Positions 56,062-64,000 of a DNA stretch of 64,000 nucleotides are shown here, in pieces (positions within the stretch are counted from its first letter, which is position 1; each line of letters opens with the position of its first letter). The notes below the pieces were generated by a model. The model saw nothing but the letters and a program-made list of their open reading frames with translations, searched no databases and was not told the origin of the DNA. This stretch comes from Petunia secreta (Eukaryota > Streptophyta > Magnoliopsida > Solanales > Solanaceae), in assembly GCA_029990175.1 (NCBI GenBank), contig JARKIP010000065.1, positions 7,568,501 to 7,632,500 of the forward strand. Direction: 5' to 3'. The position numbers were made by a program, and so were the translations under genes.

Positions 56062-58050
56062 TCAAAACTGGCAAGAAGTTCCAAGCCTTTGTCTCTGCCT
56101 CTGGCCGAGGGTGATAGACTTGCGCTTGGCAAAGGCTGGGTAAAGCAGCTCTTCAAATTTGTCTAGAAATGAAGCCCACTCACCATCATTCATATCTGCT
56201 AGCTTCACAAAGTTGACACTTGCTGGAAGCTGCTCATTCGCACTCCTATGCCCAGAGGAGGAACTAGCCAGATAGTCGTTTTCTGGTTTTGCTCCAGAAA
56301 AATTAGGATATTTGGGCTTCTTCTCACCTAAGCTGGTAGTCTTGAGAGACATGGAAAGTTTTGACATGGTCACGTTCTTTGCTGGGGCAGGAACACAATT
56401 CAAGCTCTTTTCATCTTCTTCATCACTTTCCTCTTCCTCGATACCTTCATCTAATTTAGAGAGTGGGTAGCAGCCATTTCCTCCAATTGAAAAATGAAAT
56501 GGGTTTCTGTTCATGAAGTCCTGAGGGATCAGTTTAGGACTCGACTCATATCCAGCATCTTCGCAATCGAGGTCAAATTGACACTCCTCATCCACTTCAG
56601 CTTTTGGAGAAAGAATCTCCCTCTCAGCCATCAGCAGCCTTCTTGCCTCCAAACAAACAACTTCAAGCTCACTTGGTTCCTCCTCCCCACTTCGGAATTC
56701 CCTGCTCATCATCTCACCAATCTCAGCAAGGCAGAGCCCAAAAGCAGCAGCTTCCTTGAGAAAGATGGTGGAAAGCACCAACAAACGAAGGCAAGCTTCA
56801 CGGATCATAGGGAGCTCACTTCGCAGCATCTCAGAGTCTTGAATAGGGTCAAGTTTCTGTATGTAGTCAAGTTCATCTTCTGAGAACGGAATAGATGCCT
56901 GGGGCCAATGGATCCACTCAAAATACGGATCTTCCAAGCTCTCCGGCAAGCAGAGGCCATGATCAATGGGGATGAGCTCTACTTGACCAAACCTTCCAAT
57001 ACCATCCAGCTTCTTAACTAAAAGATTTCCTGCATGTCTATCTGTGTTAAAAATTCTAATGTCTAATATTCCAATCCGATGCACTGCAGCAACAGGGAAA
57101 TTTGAAGTTCCATGGTCACTGGCATCAAAATCATGGGGAATGAACTGTTGAAAAGACGCAATCTTACTAACAAGCTGCTTCTTGCACTGATGATTGTTTC
57201 CGTTGACACCATCGTTCACATTAAAGACTGAGTGAGTGATTTTCACCAGTGCAGTCGGTGGCACATTAGCAAAATGATCATAATCAAGAAGATACGCAGC
57301 AACCTCCCTAAACCCTGTTTCCCCAACTCTGACTGATCGCTTTAAGCCTGGTTGCCCAAGAGCTTTGCCCACAAATCCTTTTGGATTGTTTGGCGCAAAT
57401 GGTTCTTCATCTGTGGGCTTGACAATAGCAACACTCTCCCCTCTGCTATTTCTAAAATAATATGCCCCTCCAAGTCCACCATGGACAGGAAGTGGATCAA
57501 CCCCAGTCTTGATTGCCTTAACAATTTCCTTCACAAGTTGTTTTGTTTTGGCAAAACGAACAGCGTTTCCCAGTATTTCCATAGGACCACTTTGATCTCT
57601 CGGTTGGATATCCTTCCCTGAAGGTGAAAGACATGGAGTTGATGAACTTCTATGCATCAAGTTCCTTGTCAGCAGTAGAGGGGAATCATTCCTAACAGCA
57701 CTAAGATCATTCTTCAACACTGTATCACCAAATGTCAAAGAACTCTCCTCAACTGGAAAGTTAAGTACAAGCTGCAACCTTCTCTTCACAGTGTGTGCAT
57801 TGTCGCTGCGGTCTAACTCCATCCCCAGAACACAACCAGTCTCAGTTTGCACAAAAACACGTCTCCTCCCTACAGGTTTCCCTTCCATCCTACTCTTCCC
57901 ATGGTACTCCCCACCAAGTGGGCTCTTGAAGAGTGCTACGGCCATTTGGGTCTGAACAGGACTATCAGCGTTACGAGACATAAAAGGTCGAGAAAGACAG
58001 TTGGGTGTGACAATCGGCAAAGGAGAAGGCGGCAGAAGAGAGCTTTCCAC
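56062..58050 (-). CDS. PI4KG7: Phosphatidylinositol 4-kinase gamma (ubiquitin-like domain type)
   Basis: 662-aa uninterrupted ORF. A ubiquitin-like domain spans about residues 65-130 (RVFVQTETGCVLGMELD, VEESSLTFGDTVL). The PI3/PI4-kinase-type catalytic region follows: GGLGGAYYFRN and VAIVKPTDEEP (nucleotide-binding Lys211), RIFNTDRHAGN (catalytic Asp337) and PIDHGLCLPE (metal Asp363). A Glu/Asp-rich stretch near residue 555 precedes the C-terminal tail. The family phosphorylates phosphatidylinositol at D4, though several plant gamma members have been reported as protein kinases with no clear lipid activity. A Met at residue 24 (MSRN, position 57981) matches where plant relatives start, so the true protein may be 639 aa. 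The closest relatives are Arabidopsis gamma 5-7; the number 7 is a best guess. Single coding exon, no defects seen. Confidence 0.9.
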   Translation of the reverse strand: MESSLLPPSPLPIVTPNCLSRPFMSRNADSPVQTQMAVALFKSPLGGEYHGKSRMEGKPVGRRRVFVQTETGCVLGMELDRSDNAHTVKRRLQLVLNFPVEESSLTFGDTVLKNDLSAVRNDSPLLLTRNLMHRSSSTPCLSPSGKDIQPRDQSGPMEILGNAVRFAKTKQLVKEIVKAIKTGVDPLPVHGGLGGAYYFRNSRGESVAIVKPTDEEPFAPNNPKGFVGKALGQPGLKRSVRVGETGFREVAAYLLDYDHFANVPPTALVKITHSVFNVNDGVNGNNHQCKKQLVSKIASFQQFIPHDFDASDHGTSNFPVAAVHRIGILDIRIFNTDRHAGNLLVKKLDGIGRFGQVELIPIDHGLCLPESLEDPYFEWIHWPQASIPFSEDELDYIQKLDPIQDSEMLRSELPMIREACLRLLVLSTIFLKEAAAFGLCLAEIGEMMSREFRSGEEEPSELEVVCLEARRLLMAEREILSPKAEVDEECQFDLDCEDAGYESSPKLIPQDFMNRNPFHFSIGGNGCYPLSKLDEGIEEEESDEEDEKSLNCVPAPAKNVTMSKLSMSLKTTSLGEKKPKYPNFSGAKPENDYLASSSSGHRSANEQLPASVNFVKLADMNDGEWASFLDKFEELLYPAFAKRKSITLGQRQRQRLGTSCQF

Positions 58051-58290
58051 GCACTCTCAATTGAACGCCGAACTCAGAAGCCAACTGTGAGCCAACTAGG
58101 AAACGACTCGATCTGGAAACGATCATTAATGAGCTAAGAGGAACAAAAACCAGCCACCCTAGACTGCCACAGCCAACAGAAAGATATCACTCACTCCCAC
58201 GTCAAAACCAGAACAGCAAATGATCGAGAATCCCAAACACTACATTAAAAGAGCCATCTCGTGATGTATATAAGACACTTCACAACGATC

Positions 58291-59150
58291 TGTAAAGACA
58301 CAATGACAAAACAGAATTAGAGTACAATCCAAAACAATCCATGCCGTTTAATAAGAAATGTCTATCATCACAAGGTTCGCTCAAGCCATGGATGAGCAAA
58401 GATCCACCAGATAGAAAACTGAAAAAGGATTAAGTTACGATAATGTATATAACTTTCACGACATCTCAGTTACTTTGGTTGCCTAACAAGTTCGGGATTG
58501 AAACACAGTTATGGTAAGGTTACAGGCTTGTCGAAATAAGGCCTACATGAAACCTGATAAAGAATTCTTTGATACTAAAACTAAGTTTTCTAATTTCATT
58601 AGCACTTGAGGAAAACAGTAATAAGAAACACAGCTAACATAAACTTTAAAGTCTCAAAGAAGCAAATAGTACTGTGTTCACAGTCAATGCCAAGCTATAA
58701 ATCACTCAGAAACTGAAACTCAATATAATAGAGAGAACTAAATTAATAACACAAATAACGATATCTCTTACTCCCTCCATCCCAATTTGAGTGTTACCTT
58801 TCCTATTAGTCTGTCTCGAAAGAAGTGCCTCTAACCATATTTTTGAAGTCCAAAAAGGTTTTTTTTTTTTATTTTCTTAAAACTCTGTGCCTCGACAAAT
58901 ATAATGGGACGGAGGGAGTATCTAATAACACTGTTTTACTGCTAAAAAACTAGTGATATTTGAGTAAGTTATAACGCTATAAATCTGAAGCAATCGTATA
59001 CTAGTAAATGCCAAGCTGAAAGTGAACCTCGTTTATATATACAGAAGTTGTAATAAAACCAACTGATCACTCAAATAAAATGGAACCAAGGAAATGTAAA
59101 TAAAAGTCTATAATGAAGAAGAAAGATTTAAGGACGAATGAGAAATTTAC
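58291..59150 (-). other. Probable 5'UTR intron of the PI4K gamma gene
   Basis: Minus strand AGATCTG/GTAAATTTC donor at 59151/59150 and a GTGTCTTTACAG acceptor at 58291, about 240 nt before the coding start. Intron of 860 nt. It contains a Stowaway MITE. No cDNA evidence, so this rests on splice motifs. Confidence 0.45.
58771..58918. mobile_element. Stowaway-like MITE
   Basis: 148 bp with termini CTCCCTCCATCCCA and TGGGACGGAGGGAG and TA on both sides (58769-58770, 58919-58920). Terminal words and TA duplication are the Tc1/mariner-derived Stowaway signature. Confidence 0.9.
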
Positions 59151-59390
59151 CAGATCTAAGGATCTTGTCTCCCTTTTTCCAGCACAACAATAAAACCACT
59201 TTTAACCGTCTGATTCAACGGCTAAGATTTCATTTCACTCCAAAACCCTCTCTTCCTTTGTTATTAGCTTCTGTAAATTGGAACGAATGTGTGTGTCTAT
59301 ATTTCATTTCTGGTTTGTTGTGGGGTCCAGTAGGAGTAACGCTTTTGCGTGAATCATGGTTTAGTTTTGTTAACTAACTCTAGTTTGTAT
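59151..59390 (-). promoter_or_regulatory. Probable 5'UTR exon and proximal promoter of PI4K gamma
   Basis: Region upstream of the proposed donor. The minus strand includes purine-rich GAAAAAGGGAGACAAGATCC just before the donor, which suits a leader exon. The start site is not determined. 59138-59377 plus is open but without domain. Confidence 0.3.
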
Positions 59391-59425
59391 GTATGTATAC
59401 ATATACATATATACATATACATATA
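59391..59425. repeat. (TATG)n/(ATAC)n simple repeat
   Basis: ATGTATGTATACATATACATATATACATATACATAT-type low-complexity tract of ~35 bp. Confidence 0.85.
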
Positions 59426-60562
59426 AGCTGCCTTCTTTCTTGGAAATGTCTAGAATTTTGGATCTTCAGCCGTTGGATTTTGGACATACGGCGGTGATTT
59501 GTGGGCCGAATGTGGAGATGGTGATGTGGAGGTGTTTTATTAGAAGCTGACGTGGTTTGGCGTAATTTACGAAAGTATCCCTCCTGAAATTATTGTTTTA
59601 CCAATAAGTGGACAAACAGATATTTTTACCTGATGGAGTTAATACGAGGTTTGACGCGTCTACGGAAACATCATACAATAGATTCTGCTTGATTTACTAC
59701 ACCTCGAAGCAAAAGGATTTTCATTAAAATGAAAAGAAAAAAAAATGGATTTTTACGAAAGCATAGGTTGACTTTTTCTTGGGTGAAATAAAACGTCTCT
59801 TTTGTTTCACCAATTTTGTCCCTTCAATTTGATTTTAAATTTTATTTGCTGAGTTGGTTATATTGGCTAATGTAAAAATACTTTGCTTATTGAAAGAAAT
59901 AGAAGAAAACTATGTGATGAAAGAAATCATTTATTGAAAAGTTGTAAATAATTAATTTTGGCACAATTTTTTTCTAAAATATAAAGAGAAATGTATTTGT
60001 GGTTTGTTGGGGAAGAGTAAAGCAATGTTGTATCGAAACATCTATCCAAAAACAAATGAACTTTACTTGGTAATTAATTTAAATTGATCGATGTTTTGAG
60101 AATTAACTCAATGAACCATTAGTCATAACTTGGACTTTATTCATGATCAGAGACTTGAATGGGAGACAGATCATTGTTGTCACGTTTGCTTGATCCAAAA
60201 GTGGTGTGTTAACATCATTTCCTTTCAATCCTCGTGTCGTCGGTCATCACTTTAGTTTTGAATAAAGTTATGCTCATCCAACAAAAGCTTTCAAAAATCT
60301 TGATGCATTTTTTTCTGTTTAGTTGAAAGAGTTCTCAGTTTGTGTTGAGTTGTTAATAGATAGAATGGTCATATAAGACTCGAACTCGCCTTTGACTATT
60401 AACGTGATCAGACACGGTCATATATACTTCTCCCTTGCTTGTTCACAAATCAAGAGTTTTTCTATATATTTAATCTGAATTGAACTGATATTATTGTGTT
60501 TTTTATTTAATAATTTTTTATTATTCCTCTGATAAACAATTTGATGGTGTCCATATACTACT
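59426..60562. other. Intergenic, AT-rich; nothing recognised
   Basis: No supported frame, repeat array or RNA gene on either strand. Confidence 0.5.
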
Positions 60563-60632
60563 CCCTCTATTCTAGTTTATTGAATCAATTTTTTTTTTTT
60601 TGTTGTAGTTTGTTTCAAAAAATATGTCTTCT
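60563..60632 (+). mobile_element. Single MITE-like end
   Basis: CTCCCTCTATTCTAGTTTATTGA followed by a T-run and TTTGTTTCAAAAAATATGTC, the familiar start of a Stowaway-like element. I find no matching right end, so a relic. Confidence 0.45.
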
Positions 60633-60882
60633 TTCTAAATTTAAAAATAATTCAACTCCAAATTTATTATTATGCACGTAATAAAATGTTTTATTGTTAT
60701 AAAAATAATAATAGCTTAATTTATGCCACAGGTTTTAAAAGTATTTATTTTTTTAAAATTTTGTGTCAAGTCAAATTGGTTCACTTATATTTGCGCATAA
60801 ATTGTATTTAATTACGGCAATTAGGAGCAAAGACCGTAGTAATATTAATTATGTAAAAAGAACTCTTTGCTTGTTAGTCATC

Positions 60883-60936
<54 letters not shown>

Positions 60937-60937
60937 T
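60883..60937. repeat. (AAT)n microsatellite
   Basis: About 18 ATA units after CATC. Yields a poly-Ile translation. Confidence 0.95.
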
Positions 60938-62379
60938 ACGACGGTGTTCTGTTTGAAAATTTCCAAAATGAGTTTGTAAAATCTTATACACCTTTTAGGA
61001 ATTTAAAATTTAAGAAGAAGAAGACGACGACGACATCTCTAATTAATGCGCAACAAGGGGCATAAAGAGTTGTTACTGGCAGTGGTAACAAATTACTAAT
61101 ATATTTTGAAAGTCTGATCACTCTGTCTCAACAAAAAACTAGAAACTCTTTATAAAAGCAATATCTGAAGATATTATAAGATTATGTTATTATTAAAATT
61201 GAGTACATCATTTAATAATAAAATATTGGCAATCTTTGTTGCAGGTGGTAGCTTATCTACTTGCTAAAGCTGTAAAAAGTATATTATCCGATTCGTCGAA
61301 TGTAGTCGAAATAGCAATTAAGGTTACTAATTTTCTTTGGATTCACTCTCTATCAATGTTTTAAAAGACGTGGTGTTATACTTATTAAGCAACAAACATC
61401 AAATGTAAGTTCCATGATTTTTTTTTCTTTTTTTAGATTTAAAATTATGAAATAGTATAATGACCAAAAAACATGAAAGTTACATAAAAAGTTTTGGAAA
61501 AAAGTTAAACTGACTAAATAAGCTTAAAGAAATATTAACATTTTTTACGCGTATAAGAAATTAAATAAGTTAAAGTTTTATTAGATACGAATAAACTGTA
61601 AGTTATTACAAACAATTTAAAAATAATAATTCACTAAAAATGAAGAGTCAATAAAATTTTATTGTTACTATAATTTAAAATATTACTTTTTCATGAATAA
61701 ATATAAATTGCTTCCGAAATGTAAAATAATTGACGTCTAATAATTTTTTAAAACCGTAAATAAAATATGAAGATCAATAAATACTAATAATATAAAACTC
61801 ACTATGCATTTCCAAATTAAATGTACATATAACATTCACTCTTATGATGTTTTTAATTATAATGTAATCAATATTTTGTCTCGTTATTTGAGATCTACTC
61901 AATTTCTTAACTTGTACTATTTATTTTTAAAGAATTTTATGTGTGAATAATTTTAATTAGGAAATTTGATATATAAATTCTCTAGTTCTATTTGCGAGCC
62001 CCAATCGTCGAGTTGGCGTACATGTGAGTGTTTAACACATAAGCCTCACAAAACAAAGTCCGGTCATGAGCATTAGAGGTTTTTACAAGTACCCATGAGA
62101 CGAGTCCCAAAAAAATTAAAATAGAATTCTTCATCAGACCTATTAAACAGCTTCTAATAAGTCGACCGGTCATAATTGACTAAGCCGGAATCTTTTAAAG
62201 CAATTTAGCTGTCACTTTAAGTTTTTCTTTTTATTTATTTACTATACTGTTTGAAATAACTACCAATTTTAGAACTTTTTAGGGTTGCCGAATACTATGA
62301 CAAAATTTAGTAGTTGTATTGGCCTAAACCGATTTAGGACAACAAATAGAATGTGGGTCAAGAATATAAGCAATACTAA
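60938..62379. other. Intergenic, AT-rich; nothing recognised
   Basis: GAAGAAGAAGACGACGACGAC at 61013-61033 is a short trinucleotide tract. Otherwise no supported feature. Confidence 0.5.
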
Positions 62380-62681
62380 GGACCTGTTTGTCCATAAGTA
62401 CTTTTTCACTTTTTTCAAAAACTTTTTGAAAATCATGTTTGTCCATGAAAGACTGCTAGTTTTTTGAGATTTTTTCAAAAATAGTTTTTGAAAAACCAAA
62501 AAGTGCTTTTGACCACTTTTTCCAGTTTTTTCAAAAAATCAATTTTCTTCCCTCACAAAACTTCAACTTTTTCCAAGTAAAATTCATGTCTAAACACAAC
62601 TTCAAATTTCAAATATAATTTTTCAACTCAACTTCAAAAACTCTTTTTCAAATATTTTTTGGAATCTATGGCCAAACGGCC
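62380..62681. mobile_element. Non-autonomous TIR element (hAT-like MITE)
   Basis: About 302 bp. Left end GGACCTGTTTGTCCATAAG, right end CTATGGCCAAACGGCC are imperfect inverted repeats; interior is TTTTTCAAAAA-rich, foldback type. Direct ACTAA on both sides (62375-62379, 62682-62686). The GGCC(T)GTTTGGCCATA end is common in MITEs of eudicot genomes. hAT assignment is uncertain because only 5 bp of direct repeat match. Confidence 0.65.
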
Positions 62682-62686
62682 ACTAA

Positions 62687-63525
62687 GTATCAAAGTTGCG
62701 ATAATAAGCAAAAACGAACGTAAATGATGAAGAAATCACGAGATTTCAATAAATGAGATTGAGTACAAATTTTGCTAGAGTTTCTGTATATATTTCTGAA
62801 TGAATACATTATGAAACAAGGAACTATTTATAGGCTAATGAATACAAGAAGTTTGAGCCATGTCCTCCATGTTTCCCACTAGCTCATCCACGCCTCAACT
62901 CTCCTGAAAGTAGAGTTAATGGGCTGAAATAATGGGAGAGCACTCTGCTGAAGATTGGTTTATCCACCAAGGCTCGAATCGTCGACCTCGGAGATGTGGA
63001 CTTCTTTTCTGATCGAGGTGATTCTTCACTGAGGTGCAATACGAACTTCATCCTCCGTTGACGACTTCGGTGACTTTTGTATACCCCGAATCATAATTCA
63101 CAAACATCTGTTTGACTCTCATTGAGTCATGCAACCGAGGTGCCACGTACGAAAGTCTATTTTTATCCAAGACAGATAGTCCCCCCACTCCTCGGTCGAA
63201 TGCCAGAGCCACCGAGGAGTGGAATGAATTTAGACGGGAAATCGACGTGGCGAAACGTATGCCAAGAAATTTAAAATTAATTCTATCACTTCACCTTCCC
63301 GTTGCGCCAAACGTGGCGACCGTTAGCTTGTTCTGAACAGCCACGCCACTTCTTTTGGCATTCCCAACGTTCCAATAATGATGACCTTCCTCCTATAAAT
63401 GTATCCACTTGTACAATCATCTCCCCATTTATGATCATTCAAACAACATTGCAAAAAATCTTCAAAGCAAATCGAGAAACTCCAATTGTTCTTTTTCAGA
63501 TTCCTTTTACTTCTAAAATCTTCGC
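62687..63525 (+). promoter_or_regulatory. Upstream region of the terminal ORF, with TATA-like box
   Basis: CTATAAATG at 63393-63401, about 130 bp before an ATG at 63526. A perfect 10-bp inverted repeat ACTCCTCGGT/ACCGAGGAGT lies at 63187-63196 and 63211-63220. CCGAGG words recur (62970-63220). Could be an LTR of an unidentified element or a host promoter. Confidence 0.3.
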
Positions 63526-63592
63526 CATGTCTGCAACTAATTCCATTTAAGGCTCTAGTGGGTCAGAGGGGAAAGTCCTAGATTCCACCACC

Positions 63593-64000
63593 ATGATCGT
63601 CGGCGACGAACTGGTGAATGTCGTGGAATCCCTTAAGGCTATTACGTCGATGGGCGGTGGTGGAGAAGCTACGTCTCAGGCAGGCGGTTCAAGGTGGCGT
63701 AAAGCTACCGCTGGCCACCAAGTAATCATAGGGGAAGATGACGATGGTGACGATGACGACATGAATAATGGCCGTGCTGGCGATAAAGATGATGTTGATG
63801 GTAATGACTTCACCAGTGTTAATGAGGTTAGTAGCCAAGTGGGCGACCCCGAGGCCAGCAAAGATGGATCTAAGACCGAGGCTAATACCTCAAAGAAGAA
63901 GAAGAAGAAGAAGAAGAAGAAGATTCCTATCGAGGAGGAAATTGACCCTCGGTTGGTTATCATTTCAGATTTCAGCAATGATAAAGACCTTAAGGTTCAG
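63593..64000 (+). CDS. Start of an unidentified acidic/lysine-tract ORF, runs off window
   Basis: 136 codons open from ATG at 63593 to the window end. An upstream ATG at 63526 in the same frame meets TAA after seven codons (MSATNSI). The frame then reopens (GSSGSEGKVLDSTTMIVGDE), so either that TAA is a nonsense mutation or translation starts at 63593. The product has a Gly-rich stretch (SMGGGGEA), an acidic run (GEDDDGDDDDM), a tract of about ten Lys coded by AAG repeats (63894-63923), then PIEEEIDPRLVIISDFSND. No domain recognised. It may be a host gene or an ORF of a retroelement continuing outside. Confidence 0.4.
   Translation, partial: MIVGDELVNVVESLKAITSMGGGGEATSQAGGSRWRKATAGHQVIIGEDDDGDDDDMNNGRAGDKDDVDGNDFTSVNEVSSQVGDPEASKDGSKTEANTSKKKKKKKKKKIPIEEEIDPRLVIISDFSNDKDLKVQ

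Noticed and set aside
56494..56883. 129-aa plus-strand ORF
   Set aside because: Antisense shadow of the PI4K gamma coding region.
62269..62499. Poly-F/K ORFs
   Set aside because: Foldback translation of the MITE's TTTTTCAAAAA interior.
63676..63978. 100-aa minus ORF with a poly-Phe run
   Set aside because: Antisense of the AAG repeat and the acidic ORF.

Overview
The window looks like a TE-rich intergenic stretch of a plant nuclear chromosome, with one confident host gene. Evidence: Ty3/gypsy elements with plant initiator-Met primer sites, a Tekay/Del-type integrase plus chromodomain, an Ogre/Tat-type ORF1, a Stowaway MITE, and a plant-type phosphatidylinositol 4-kinase gamma gene. A eudicot, probably Solanaceae, is my inference from general resemblance; species cannot be fixed from the sequence alone.

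Layout. 1-2390: a Mutator-like (MULE) non-autonomous element in minus orientation, with a broken MURA N-terminus-like ORF and hairpin tandem repeats. 2390-4022 and 24187-27100: a second MULE-like locus with 120-bp hairpin repeats and an intact short MURA-N-like ORF (24494-24940). It is split by a minus-strand gypsy element, probably CRM-like (4028-24186, TSD AACTT). That element is itself split by an Ogre/Tat-like element (7738-22413) that keeps only ORF1 and a bZIP-site-like tandem array. The right LTR of the Ogre-like element holds a 1.07-kb MULE/Pack-type insertion (19309-20374, 9-bp TSD). 27205-28380: a cluster of MITE/MULE termini with an almost perfect 87-bp palindrome.

28616-51371: the centrepiece. 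It is a 22.76-kb tandem array LTR-int-LTR-int-LTR-int-LTR of a defective Tekay/Del chromovirus, inside one 5-bp target duplication (GTCTC). LTR2 and LTR3 are visible hybrids: their 5' part matches LTR4 and their 3' part matches LTR1, switching in one 48-bp interval. This is what unequal homologous recombination of a single insertion predicts. Each internal region lacks protease, RT and most of RNase H. In their place it has an orphan 351-bp segment and, just before the integrase, a 34-nt match to the 5' half of plant initiator tRNA-Met. The array interrupts a MULE (28380-28615 + 51377-53965) homologous to the one at 1-2390.

54001-54600: a decayed Ty1/copia RT fragment. 56062-58050: intact minus-strand PI4K gamma, with a probable 5'UTR intron that carries a Stowaway MITE. 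59426-63525: AT-rich intergenic DNA with MITEs and microsatellites. 63593-64000: the start of an unidentified acidic ORF that runs off the window.

The transposons do not form a functional pathway. They are nested layers, each defective, and almost every coding part carries frameshifts or stops. The PI4K gene is the only confident host gene.
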